A DNA stretch of 64,000 nt. It comes from JACMNW01 sp963708425. Its GTDB lineage: Bacteria > Pseudomonadota > Alphaproteobacteria > Rhodobacterales > Rhodobacteraceae. The position numbers were made by a program, and so were the translations under genes. The stretch is taken from positions 930,001 through 994,000 of the forward strand of contig OY970206.1 in assembly GCA_963708425.1 (NCBI GenBank). Reading direction: 5' to 3'. Every line of letters starts with the position of its first letter. The stretch's first letter is position 1. Shown piece by piece: positions 17,154 to 28,200 of the stretch. The notes under the pieces are model-generated. The model made no database searches. It was not told the origin of the DNA and saw nothing but the letters and a program-made list of their open reading frames with translations.

Positions 17154-18104
17154 CTAGCCGAGAATTGCCGCCGCTGTCCACTCATCAGTGATTAGGCCAT
17201 TGATCAACTGTCCTGTCAACGCCGCTCGGATTGCCGCCACCTTGCTGGTGCCGGCAGCAACCCCAATCACGGGTGCTTTGCGGCCGGGCGCAATTCTGAC
17301 GCCGCCCATGCGCTTTGTAACATCGGTATCAATGTAGCGACCCGACGCATCAAATACGCCCCCCACCACCTCACCGATAGCGCCCTTCGCCTGCATCTCG
17401 GCCAGTTGCGCCTCGGTAACGAAGCCGTCCTTTAGCAGCGGCGCGTCGTTGCCCATCTGGCCAATCCCGACAAAGGCCACATCGGCATTCTGCGCCAGCC
17501 TGACCACTTCTTGCACCGGACGCAGCGCGTGGAACAACGCCCGCTCTTCCGCCGTTTCAGAAAACACCGGAACCGGCATGGGGTAGTGCGGGGCAGACAG
17601 CTTGTCGGCGATTCGCATTATCACATCGAAAAACGACGCTGACCCGTCGGGTGCAATGTTCCCGATCAGCGACACGATCCTGTGGCGCGCGCAGTCCTGC
17701 GATATCAGCTCTTCGACCATCGCGCGCAAGGCCCGACCTGTGCCCAACGCCACAATCATCGGTTCTGCGCGCGCCAGAAATGTTTCCAGCAAAGCCGCCG
17801 CTGGTGCCGCAATCGCGCGAGATGGATCAGCCCCAACCCCGAGGTTCGGCGCAACGCGGCAATGACCAAGGTTGTAGCGGCGGATCAGTTCCGCCTCTAG
17901 ACGCAGGCAAGAGCCGATTTTGTGTTCCAGGCGGAGATGGATCAGCCCTTCGGACATCGCACGAGAAACCAATCGCTGAGCGCGTTGCCGTGAAATGCCA
18001 AGTTCCACCGCAATCTGATCCTGCGTCATACCTCCCACATAATACAGCCACCCCGCCCGGGCGGCCTCGTCTTGCAGGCTGGTTTCTGTTTCAATCTGGT
18101 TCAT
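17154..18104 (-). CDS. SorC/DeoR-type sugar-binding transcriptional regulator of the polyol operon
   Basis: A 316-residue regulator. The N-terminal helix-turn-helix contains GGMTQDQIAVELGISRQRAQR, split here as GGMTQDQIAVELG plus ISRQRAQR. A large C-terminal sugar-binding domain follows, with ALGTGRALRAMVEELI and ADVAFVGIGQMG, typical of SorC-family regulators that sense phosphorylated or free sugars. The ATG at 18104 overlaps the stop of the upstream HAD gene (ATGA), so the extension to 18242 is rejected. It is transcribed ahead of and in the same direction as the transport genes. The likely target is the inverted repeat at 17094-17112; polyol or a ketose derivative is the expected inducer. 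Confidence 0.9.
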   Translation of the reverse strand: MNQIETETSLQDEAARAGWLYYVGGMTQDQIAVELGISRQRAQRLVSRAMSEGLIHLRLEHKIGSCLRLEAELIRRYNLGHCRVAPNLGVGADPSRAIAAPAAALLETFLARAEPMIVALGTGRALRAMVEELISQDCARHRIVSLIGNIAPDGSASFFDVIMRIADKLSAPHYPMPVPVFSETAEERALFHALRPVQEVVRLAQNADVAFVGIGQMGNDAPLLKDGFVTEAQLAEMQAKGAIGEVVGGVFDASGRYIDTDVTKRMGGVRIAPGRKAPVIGVAAGTSKVAAIRAALTGQLINGLITDEWTAAAILG

Positions 18105-18784
18105 GCGAGCAAGTCTTTCTGACGCAACCCTGGCACAGTGTGGAAGAATTCCGCGAATGATGCAAACCGCCCGTCGGGGCGGGCGTCGTCTGGTTCTTCC
18201 AACACGCGATTGGCCAGATGCGTCCCCCCGGTAAAACGCCAAACCTGCATACCTGCGGCCCGTGCGGCGCGAACTCCATTCAGGCTATCCTCTATTACCA
18301 GACACCGCGCGGGGTCGGTCATACCCATCGCCGACATCGCATGTAGAAATAGATCCGGCGCGGGTTTGCCCTTTGCAACCATCGTGGAAGTAAATAGGCG
18401 CCCACCCGTCAGCGCGCCAAGACCAACCAGCTGTAAAGACGTGTCGGCCCGACGTGGGCTGGAGGACGTTGCCACGCAATATGGCAAATCAAGCTGCGCC
18501 AGAACATCCTGAACATGGGGCATGATGCGAAGATCGGTTTCAAACGCCGCCAACAGGCGATCGCGGTATTGGTCCTCGAACATAGGTGGCAGGTCCAGAC
18601 CAAATTCGGATCTGATCTGGTTCATCACTGTTGGGTAACTGCGCCCCAGAAAGTGTTTGGCCACATAGTCGAGGTCGATTGTGACGCCAAGCTTTGACAG
18701 TTCCGACACAAGCATCCGCGCACTGATAATCTCGCTATCAATTAGCACACCGTCACAATCGAATATTACCAAGTCGCAGGTCAC
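18101..18784 (-). CDS. HAD-superfamily hydrolase (beta-phosphoglucomutase/phosphatase-like)
   Basis: A 227-residue HAD protein. The nucleophile motif FDCDGVLIDSE has D9 and D11, motif II is CVATSSSPRR, motif III lysine lies in MVAKGKPAPDLF and motif IV is CLVIEDSLNGV. The alpha-helical cap lies between residues 16 and 80. It resembles sugar-phosphate phosphatases of the DOG/beta-PGM group. As first gene of the polyol operon, overlapping the regulator by four bases, it probably removes phosphate from a sugar phosphate or polyol phosphate arising in the pathway. An equivalent HAD gene accompanies the R. sphaeroides smo cluster as I recall it. The exact substrate is unknown. Confidence 0.88.
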   Translation of the reverse strand: MTCDLVIFDCDGVLIDSEIISARMLVSELSKLGVTIDLDYVAKHFLGRSYPTVMNQIRSEFGLDLPPMFEDQYRDRLLAAFETDLRIMPHVQDVLAQLDLPYCVATSSSPRRADTSLQLVGLGALTGGRLFTSTMVAKGKPAPDLFLHAMSAMGMTDPARCLVIEDSLNGVRAARAAGMQVWRFTGGTHLANRVLEEPDDARPDGRFASFAEFFHTVPGLRQKDLLA

Positions 18785-18878
18785 CGAAGATGGCTCCGAT
18801 AAGATTTAAACCTGCGCAGTTTTGCGCCATGCAACCATCGTGGCACAAGCGAAATGGTGACGCGCCTGTGGCGAGCCG

Positions 18879-21800
18879 TCAGAACTGGGTGACCAAGTTC
18901 AGGAAGACGCCCTGATCATCGACCGTCAGATCGGTCAGATCATCAGACACATTGCCAAAGTTGTAACCCAGACCCAGCATCACATTCGGTCCGAAATGGC
19001 GATACGCGGTCGCCAACACGCCGGTTTCGGAAATTCCCGCCTGCCGCGCCTCCAGGTAGCGGCCTTCCAGCAACAAATCCCATTGGTGCGTCAGGTGATA
19101 ACGCGCATTTAGGACGGCGAGGACCGCGTCATTATCTGCCAGCGGCGTTACGTCGTCCGGTGCCGACTGCGAAATACGGAAGCCAAGCTTTCCGCCAAGT
19201 GTCCACTGCGCATTGACATCATAAGTGGCGTCTATAGAAAATACGTGGCTTTGCTGGCGGGGGCCGGGATCGTCTGACCCGTCAATTCTTTGACCATACA
19301 TATCATAAAGATAAGTGTAGCTCGCAAGCAAGTTAAGCCGGTCATTATCTACCGGGCGGAATGCGTATCCAAGCACGGCTTTCGCGTATTCACCGCTTTG
19401 CACCGATGACCCGTTGGTTTTGGTATCTGCCACGTCAACCGAGAAAAGCAACCGGCGCGCTTCGTCAATCTCGTAGGTTGCATCCGCCGTAGCAATAATT
19501 GTGTCGGCGTCGGCAGGGGTGCCGAACTGAACACCACGATCACGGCGCAATTCCAGGCGTGCTTTGGCAGTCAGACCCGCCTCATCACCGTATTGCAGGC
19601 CAAACGACAAGGCGCGCCGGTCAAAATCGCCGGTGTCTGCAGCAACGCGGCCAAGCTCGATCCCGCCAGTAAAAGTCAGGAAATCATTGGCCTGATATTC
19701 AACGCCATAAGCAGATGTCAGAGACCTATGTCGTCCGAACACGTCATAGGTATTTTCGCCGTAAACCGACACTGCGTCAGACACATCACGCCGCCCGCCC
19801 GCAACAAACTGACCAGCATCACGCCCGTTCAGGCTAACGCCGGTTAGCTCGCGGCCCGGATCAAGCGTGTAGCCCAGATAAGCCTGTGTGCCCTCGCGGT
19901 CATAGGACAGCAACGCACGCCCGCCGATGCCAAAACTACCATCCGAAATCTCTCCCTCGAAGGCCCAATTTTCTGCAAAAGCCAGCTTTGCCCCAACACC
20001 GTAGCGATCATTGCGCCTAAGTCCGCCGGACCGCGCCAGTGTGGTCTGCCCAAATACGTACCATGTCAGATCTTCGTTTTGTTCCATACTCAGGCGCAGG
20101 GCAACGTCAGTTCGCCGACCTGTCTCGGTTGGATCGGCGGGATCGGCACGATCCTCATGCGCCAGACCAAGCGAATATGTAAGGCGGTCGCCCGATTTGA
20201 TATCAACCTCGGCCAAACCTTCGGTAAGACGCTTGCCATCAGCGTTGCGATAATCCTCAACGTTCACGCGGTAAGAAAGACGCTCGCTGGATTTGATATC
20301 GGCGGAGAAGCCCCACAGATCCTCGTCTGCTGTCGTCTGATAGTCCAGCGTCGAAAAACCCTCATCGCGCGTTTCAAAATAGGCGGAAATGGTACCCTCA
20401 CCGCGCATCCCCAGATCGGCAAGCGACAGTTCGGTGGCAAAGCGCATCGCATCGCCGGTACCGCCAACCGAGCCCGCGTTGAGAACAGTCAGGCCACCGT
20501 CGACGGACAAACTTTGACCAAAGCCCGGCCCTTTTGTGCGGACATACTCGGCTTCGACAAAGCTGTCGGTTCCGATGACCCAGCGTAGATCAACACCCGT
20601 GCCGGTTTGATCGGCGGTGTCGGTTTGTTCAACCAATCCGGTGATGCCAAAGCGCAGATCGTCGCGCAGCCAAACCTCGGCTCGGCCACCTAGGGCAAAG
20701 CCATCAATATCGCCAGCAGTTGGAGTGAATTCATACTGAACTACCAGCCGCATTTGCGGCGCGGAACCTGGTGCTGGCGTTATCACCGCGCCCCCGGTTC
20801 CAAGCCCGGCCAAGGGTTGTGACAGGGTGACCACACCTTGCAGATAGTTGATCCGGTAATCGCGGCCTTCAACCAGCACGATGCGGTCAATCACCCTGCC
20901 GGTATCAGGATCACGACGTTCCACGCTAAGCGTTTCTGACCCGATCGAGATGTCTTGCCGTTGCAGGAAATAGACCGATCCGCCCGTGCCAAGAAATACC
21001 TCGCGTCCCGGCAACATATCGGGTTGGGCGGCATAGGCCGCAATGCTGACGCGCGGCTCGCCTCGGCTGGTTTGCCCTGATGTTACATAGCGGCCAGACA
21101 GGCCGTAAAGCGCCCGTTCATTGCGCAGATATTCAGTGCCGTTGATCTGGGCTTTATTGTTGCCCCACATCGCGTAGCTGCCATCCCGCTCGACACGGAA
21201 GTAGAACTTGCCATCCGTCGGCGCGTCATTTTCCAATGTAGAATCATCGCCGTAGGTTGGATAGGCGAGATCAGGATCAAGGCGCGAGATTAGGCCGACC
21301 GGGTCTTTCCGATCAAAATCGCGGAAAAGATCGCGCAGCTCGGCCTCGCCCGTATCGGCACTAGAGGTGATCGTCCAACCGGTGGCCGTTTTGCCCTTGG
21401 TATAATAGGCGAGCCTGCCGTTGGTCCAATCCTCACCCTTTTTCGGCCCCTTCAAGTTGCGCCCGTAAGTCAGATCGCCGCTTGCCACGGTGAACCACTC
21501 CGACCGTGGAATGGTGACAACAGGCTCGATGGAAATCAACTCGCCGCCCCCGCTGACACGAACTGGCACGGCCACATCGCCGGGCGGCAGAATGCGCTGA
21601 ATGACGAAGTCACCGCTGGCATCGGGGCTGATGGTTTCGCCCAAGGCAGTAACGACTGCACCCTGTGCCAAGCCCGTGCCGCTGACCGTCACCGCACCGC
21701 CGCGGATCGGAATGCGGCGCAATGCGGCGCTGTCACGGCCCAATTCTTGACCCGTCTCAACATCAGTTGCGACGCCACTGCCACTGGGACGGAACAACGC

Positions 21801-22277
21801 AAGTGGTGCGGTTTCATCATAACGTCCCGCCGCATCGTACACCCGGTGCACAACCACCAGATCGTCGCTGTCTGGCAACGCCAGAACAACGCGCCCGTTC
21901 GGGGTGATTTCAACAACTGATACTGTACGAGGCCGACCGGGTGCTGCTAGATCAATCAGCCGCACCTCTGACCGGGTGATCCACGTGGGATAGTTCATCC
22001 GGCTTTGCACCACGGCGCTTCCTTCAGTCGCCTCGATCACCTCGATATCCAAGGCGGGGCGCACGCCCAGACCGTCAACTACAACGCGGACATCCGCAGC
22101 CGTGGCCGCGCGAACCGGTGCGCGCGGTATCCGCGAGGCAAGGGCCGGATCACCGGCAACCGTGTCGCCATCACGACTGATGGCAAAGCCGTCTTGCGCC
22201 TGCGCAGAGCATGCCAAAGCAAGCACCGAAATGGCGGCCGTAAGAGCGTATCGGAGGGGTGAGTTCTGCATCATCAT
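18879..22277 (-). CDS. Large outer membrane beta-barrel protein, partner of the giant DUF11-repeat protein
   Basis: A 1,132-residue protein. A signal peptide (RYALTAAISVLALACSAQAQ) ends near residue 28. The N-terminal 300 residues form Ig-like or POTRA-like beta domains (PIRGGAVTVSGTGLAQGAV). The rest has long alternating strands with aromatic girdle patterns. It ends GVFLNLVTQF, with the C-terminal phenylalanine that BamA recognises. Parts resemble proteins annotated as TonB-receptor-like barrels, but I see no TonB box or plug. It starts seven bases after the giant repeat gene; AAGGGG overlaps that gene's stop and three consecutive ATGs follow at 22277, 22274 and 22271, of which the second or third has better spacing. 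The role is inferred: export or anchoring of the giant protein. Confidence 0.75.
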   Translation of the reverse strand: MMMQNSPLRYALTAAISVLALACSAQAQDGFAISRDGDTVAGDPALASRIPRAPVRAATAADVRVVVDGLGVRPALDIEVIEATEGSAVVQSRMNYPTWITRSEVRLIDLAAPGRPRTVSVVEITPNGRVVLALPDSDDLVVVHRVYDAAGRYDETAPLALFRPSGSGVATDVETGQELGRDSAALRRIPIRGGAVTVSGTGLAQGAVVTALGETISPDASGDFVIQRILPPGDVAVPVRVSGGGELISIEPVVTIPRSEWFTVASGDLTYGRNLKGPKKGEDWTNGRLAYYTKGKTATGWTITSSADTGEAELRDLFRDFDRKDPVGLISRLDPDLAYPTYGDDSTLENDAPTDGKFYFRVERDGSYAMWGNNKAQINGTEYLRNERALYGLSGRYVTSGQTSRGEPRVSIAAYAAQPDMLPGREVFLGTGGSVYFLQRQDISIGSETLSVERRDPDTGRVIDRIVLVEGRDYRINYLQGVVTLSQPLAGLGTGGAVITPAPGSAPQMRLVVQYEFTPTAGDIDGFALGGRAEVWLRDDLRFGITGLVEQTDTADQTGTGVDLRWVIGTDSFVEAEYVRTKGPGFGQSLSVDGGLTVLNAGSVGGTGDAMRFATELSLADLGMRGEGTISAYFETRDEGFSTLDYQTTADEDLWGFSADIKSSERLSYRVNVEDYRNADGKRLTEGLAEVDIKSGDRLTYSLGLAHEDRADPADPTETGRRTDVALRLSMEQNEDLTWYVFGQTTLARSGGLRRNDRYGVGAKLAFAENWAFEGEISDGSFGIGGRALLSYDREGTQAYLGYTLDPGRELTGVSLNGRDAGQFVAGGRRDVSDAVSVYGENTYDVFGRHRSLTSAYGVEYQANDFLTFTGGIELGRVAADTGDFDRRALSFGLQYGDEAGLTAKARLELRRDRGVQFGTPADADTIIATADATYEIDEARRLLFSVDVADTKTNGSSVQSGEYAKAVLGYAFRPVDNDRLNLLASYTYLYDMYGQRIDGSDDPGPRQQSHVFSIDATYDVNAQWTLGGKLGFRISQSAPDDVTPLADNDAVLAVLNARYHLTHQWDLLLEGRYLEARQAGISETGVLATAYRHFGPNVMLGLGYNFGNVSDDLTDLTVDDQGVFLNLVTQF

Positions 22278-22283
22278 TACCCC

Positions 22284-25200
22284 TTACTGAACCCGTTTCA
22301 CAGATTTCTGGATCTGCAACTCGTATTGTCCGAAACCGCGCCACACCTTGCGGATCATCTTCTCAACCGCTTGCAGGCGGACAACTGCCGTCGCTTTGTC
22401 TTCACCCGATTGCAACACATAGCTAAGCCGCACGCTTGACGGTCTATTCTTGATATCGGCTACCAGCGCACGAATGCCCTTTTCAAGCGCAGCTGACGCC
22501 TCGGCTGTACCCTTGCCAAAGGCCGACGCGGTAATATCGATATCGACCACTTCGGTATCGGAAACACCAAAGTTCATCTTCGCTACTTTACCAGCCGTCA
22601 GCCGCAACGTGCGCGGGTTCTCGGTGGTGACCGTGTAGCCGATAGGCAGGCTGCGCGGATCAAGCTTCAGCGTGAAGTTAGACCCGGTGCTGCGCGGCAG
22701 GGCGGCACATGGCACATGAAAGCGGCCAAATTCATCGGTGCTGATCAGCAGCCCGTTGACTGTGGCTAAGCGCACACCGGGCAGACCTGCCTCGTCGGTT
22801 GGTGGGGCCTCTGGCGGCGGTGCAAACTTGCCTAACTTGCTGACATAGGCATCATCATCCGTCAGCGCTGCGTGGCCCGCATCCGGGTCTTGCACACCGT
22901 TGCCATTGCGATCTACAAACACCTTTCCTATCACATCAGAACAGCTGAACACCTGCTCTGCCTTAATCAGAACTGCGGCCGTCGTTGTGTTCGATATCTG
23001 CGCGCCAAACTGATCCAGCATCAGAGCACGGTTTACCACTTTGCCCGGTCCCGCCGCAGACGTAACTCGCGCCGAAAGCCGTATGGTAATCTGCTCCCCC
23101 GCCGCCACATCGCGTGGACCCCAATTCAGGCGATCGCCGTTGTGCATGGGCTCGGTCGCCGCGCCGTTCAACGTGCCTGAACCTGGGGTGTAGACCAAAC
23201 CTACCGGCAGAATGTCGATCAGCGATGCGGCTGGGTAGAGCAGTGTTGTGGTGTTGTTGAAGCTAAGGGTAAAGTTAACCGTTTCGCCCAGAATAACGCT
23301 TTCCCTGTCTGCAACCTTGGTAGCGATCACTCCGCTTCTTGTCGCGCAGGCAGACAGTGGGATGTTGTTGTTGATGACGAATGGATCACCTTCTTCGAAG
23401 ACGAAGGTCGTGTAAAAGGTGTTGGTGCCGGGACTGAAATCGACCAATTGTCCAGTCAAGCCTGCCTCGCCAGAACCAAGCGATCCCGGATTGGCGGGCA
23501 GCAGCGAAGTGACGTCCAATGTCCCCAGCGAAGGCCTCGTGGTCGATGGTACGCCGCTTGGTGGGTAAGTTAGCGCAAGGCTATATGTCCCGGGCGCGGT
23601 TACGAAGAACTGGAACCGCCCGTCCGCACCGGAACGCACTATCGTGATACCTCCAGAACTGCCCACACCCGATTGCGTGCCACTCGGGCCGGTTACGGCG
23701 ACATCGCCGCCCGACAGAATGCGCCCGTCCTCTTCGCAGTAGAACGTTCCGGTTGGGTCATAATCCTCGGCGTCACAAATTCCGTCGCCGTCTCGGTCGT
23801 CGCCGGGCCCACAACCCTCCAGGCTGTCGGGAATACCGTCGCCGTCGCTGTCGCCACCCAGCACCGTCACGGGGTTGGATGGCACTGGATCGATCAGCTG
23901 ATCCGACGTCGCAGTGGCAGTGTTTTCGCCCCCCGCCGGACCGTCGGCGGTAGAGTAGGTAAGCGTGATGGTAACGGTACCAGTCTGGCCCGGGGCAAGT
24001 GTCGGGTTGCCGGCCAACAGTGTCGTCACGGCATCACCGTCATAAGCCGCGTTGGCCGCACCATCGGCAAAGCCGTTTGCCGCAGCCGCGACCGGATAAG
24101 TCGCGCTCAGTAAGACCGCTGGCGCGACGAAGGTCGTCAGATCATCCGTAAGCTGTATGCCGGTTTGTGTGACGTTGCCTGAATTGGTCACATCAATGGT
24201 AAAGGTCACCCGCTCCACCGTTGGGAACACGAATTCCACCGCCGATGCCGATTTAACCACGTCGAGCTCTGGCGTGGCTGGCAGGACTGTAACCGTCGGA
24301 TCGTCGTCCGTCGCTGTTGCACCCGAAAAGTCAGTAAGCGGGTTGCCCTGCGGATCGTCTGCCGATGCGGTCGCCTGATTGGTTACATCGCCCGCATCAA
24401 TATCTGCCTGCACTAGGGGATAGACAGCCTCAAACGTAGCAGCATCCCCCGGAGCAAGGTCGATAGCATCAGCCTCGCCATCCAGATCGGACCCGCCAGA
24501 TTGCACAGTAGGCGCAGGCGTTGTTCCAGCCCCATCAAATCCAGTTTCGGCTAGCGTCACGTCGAACAATGTGACGTTGCCGGCGTTGGTCAGGACATAG
24601 GTGTAGGTCAAGGTGTCTCCCACGTTGACCACGCCGTCACCACTATCGCCAACCAACGATGACTTGACAGCCGTTATGGCCGGATCGGCTGGCGCCAATG
24701 GCACTGCAACGTCAGCAGTCGCGTCTGGCGCTGTCGTTCCGGTTGGGCCGATTGCCGTAACAGTTACTGTGTTTTCAAGGGCGGCACCGGCGTTCAGGTC
24801 GGCAAGCGTGACGGTGTAGGTCGCGGTGAATGTCACCACATCGCTAGGGCCAAGCGTATCCCAGATGCCGTCAGGGGCTGCATCAACCGAGTCCCCGGTG
24901 ACACCGCTATCGGTATCAACGGTGTCGCCCGCTATCGCTAACGGCACTGTGCCTGCAGCAGTAGTATGTTGATCATCTAAGGAAACAGCACTTAGCAACA
25001 CGTTGCCGGTGTTTGTGACCGTGTAAGTATAGGTAATCTCGTCGCCAACGACCGCGCCACTAGTGATTGACGGCACCTTTGTGACAGTCATACTTGGAGT
25101 GCGATCAAAGGTTGTCACTGTCGGGTCTTCTGCCCCGGTGCCGTCGTCATCCGAGATGTCTTCAACCGGGTCGCCGCCGGGTGTTTCACCAGTAACAGTT

Positions 25201-28200
25201 GCCGTGTTCGCCAATCCGCCCACGTCGATCATGGCTTGGGTCAGCGTAACGGTTGCGGTGTAGTTCCAGGTTTCATCCACCTGCAACAGCCCATCGCCAT
25301 CACCGCCACCGGCCAGCGCCGGTGCCGCGTCCAATGCCTGCGCATCGCCGTTTGCATCGGTCAACGTATCGGCCAACGCCACGTTGGAAATTGTCACGTT
25401 GCCAGTGTTTTCAACCGTGATGTTATAGGCCAGAACATCTCCGACAGCCGGTGGCACCGACAGGCCAGTGACATCGGCTGTCTTCAAGGCCAACATTCGT
25501 GGCGCTGAACCAAGCGGTGTTTCGATTGGCGTATCATCGCCGGTTGTGGCGCCCGACAGGTCTTCCACTGGCGTCCCCAAGGGGTCATTTGCCGTAGCGG
25601 TAGCCTGATTGGTGACCGAGCCTGCATCAATATCCGCCTGCACCAGCGCATAGGTCGCCTCGAAAGCTACTGACGCGCCAACCGCCAAATCGGGCGCATC
25701 GGCTTCGCCATCAAGATCGGCCCCGCCAGTGGTCAGAACCAGAGTCGGTGCAGCGCCTGCCCCAGTGAAGCCGGTTTCGGTTAGTGTTGCATCAAACAGT
25801 GTGGCGTTGCCTTCGTTCGACACCGCGTAAGTGTACGTGATGGTATCGCCAACATCAGCACGACCGTCACCACCGTCATCCAGCACAGAGGTTTTGACCA
25901 CGGCGACGGCCGGACTGCGATCAAGCGTCGTGATAGTCGGGTCACTATCCCCGATGCCATCATCATCTGAAACATCCTCGACCGGGCCGCCGCCAGGCGC
26001 CTCACCGCTGGCTGTCGCCGTGTTCGACAAGCCTCCTGCATCAATCATGCTTTGGGTCAGGGTGACGGCTGCAGAGTAGGTCCAGGTTTCATCCACCTGC
26101 AACAGTCCGTCGCCATCATCGCCGATGACAAGCGCCGCGGCAGCGTCCAACGCTTGCACCCCACCATTTGCATCTGTCAGCGTGTCTGCAATTGCGACGT
26201 TAGCAATCGTTACGTTACCGGTGTTTTCCACCGTGAATGAGTAGGTTATCAGATCACCCACCACGGGCGGAGCCGAAACGCCAGCCGCATCGGCGCTCTT
26301 GATCACCACCATGCCCGGTGCCGCGCCCAGCGGCGTTTCGGTCGGGGTATCATCGGCGGCATCGGCACCCGACAAATCTTCCAATGGCGTGCCCGCTGGG
26401 TCGCTAGCAGTTACAGTGGCTTGGTTGGTTACCGTTCCTGCATCAATATCCGCCTGCTCTAACGTGTATGTAGCCTCGAACGTCGCAGAGCCGCCAACCG
26501 CCAGATCGGGCGCGTTGGCTTCGCCATCAAGATCGGCTCCTCCGGCAATCAAGGCCGGGGCTGGTGCAGGCCCGGCGCCGGTAAAGCCGGTTTCGGCCAG
26601 GCCAATATCGAACAGAGTCGTGTTGCCGTCGTTCGACACAACATAGCTGTAGCTGATGGTGTCACCAATATCGGAGCGGCCGTCGCCGCCATCGTTCAGC
26701 GAGGCGGTTTTGACCGCAGAAATGACCGGACTGCGATCAAAGTTGGTCACCGTCGGATCATCTGCCCCGCTGCCATCGTCATCCGAAACATCCTCGACCG
26801 GGGCGCCACCGGGAGTCTCGCCGCTGACTGTCGCGGTGTTCGACAGGCCACCCGCGTCGATCATCGCTTGGGTCAGGGTGACATTTGCGGTGTAGCTCCA
26901 TGTCTCATCGACCTGCAGCAACCCGTCGCCGTCATCGCCGCTTGCCAGTGACGGTGCCGCATCCAATGCCTGCGGACCGCCATTCGCGTCAGCAAGGGTA
27001 TCGGCCAGTGCCACGTCGGAAATCGTCACATTGCCGGTGTTTTCAACCGTGATGGCATAGCCTAATACGTCGCCGACAGCGGGTGGCAATGATAGGCCGG
27101 TTGTATCAGCGGTCTTCTGTGCAAGCATCCCCGGCGCCGAGCCAAGCAGTGTTTCGGTCGGCGTATCATCGCCTGTCGTGGCACCTGACAGGTCCTCCAA
27201 TGGTGTGCCCGCAGGATCACTTGCGGTTGCCGTCGCTTGATTGGCAACCGCGCCCGCATCTATGTCGGCCTGCTCCAAAGTGTAGGTCGCCTCAAATGTC
27301 ACCGATCCGGCAACCGCCAGATCAGGGGCATCGCCCTCGCCATCAAGATCGGCACCGCCACCATCGATAGCAGGCGTTGGTGCGGGGCCCGCACCGGTAA
27401 AGCCCGTCTCGGCCAAGTCAATGTCGAATACTGTCGTATTGCCTTGGTTCGAGACCTCGTAGCTGTAGGTTATGGTGTCGCCGACATCGGCGCGACCATC
27501 GGCACCATCGTCCAACGCCGAAGTTTTGACCACCGCAATCGCAGGGGTGCGATCTAAGTTTGTGACCGTTGGGTCGCTGTTACTGGTGCCATCGTCATCT
27601 GATATGTCATCAACCGGGACGCCCCCAGGCGCCTCACCATTGACTGTGGCAGTATTCGACAGCCCGCCCGCGTCTATCATCCCCTGCGTCAAAGTGACAT
27701 TGGCAGTGTAGGTCCATGTCTCATCAACCTGCAAAAGTCCGTCACCGTCATCGCCGCTGGCCAGGACGGGGGTCGCGTCCAATGCTTGCGCGCCGCCGTT
27801 TGCATCGGTCAAAGTATCGGCGAAAACGACATTGAAAATCGTCACGTTGCCGGTGTTTTCCACCGTGATCGTATAGGCCAGCACATCACCAACGACGGGA
27901 GGCACCGACAGACCACCAACGTCCGCCGTCTTTAGTGCCAGCAGTGTTGCAACCCCGGGATCAACGTCGACGCTTGCGTCGCCTGTCGCCACTGGCGGCG
28001 TTGTGCCGGTTGGGCTTTGCGATGTGACCGTCACGGTGTTGGTTAGCGCCGCCCCGGCATCAACATCTGCCTGCGTGACTGCGTAGGTCGAGGTGAAGCT
28101 AACGCTATCGCCGGGGCCTAGCGCATCCCAAACGCCGTCCGTGTCGGCATCAGTTGTATCATCAGCCGCTGGGCCTGCGTCGGTTTCCAACACATCACCA

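Noticed and set aside
23673..24113. Plus-strand frames opposite the giant repeat gene (also 28596-29117, 30162-30761, 31779-32231)
   Set aside because: All are shadows created by the periodic sequence of the repeats; none has a credible start or family likeness.
25090..27960. CRISPR-like periodicity
   Set aside because: The repeats are long, diverged and in frame with protein units; there are no short identical repeats with unique spacers.
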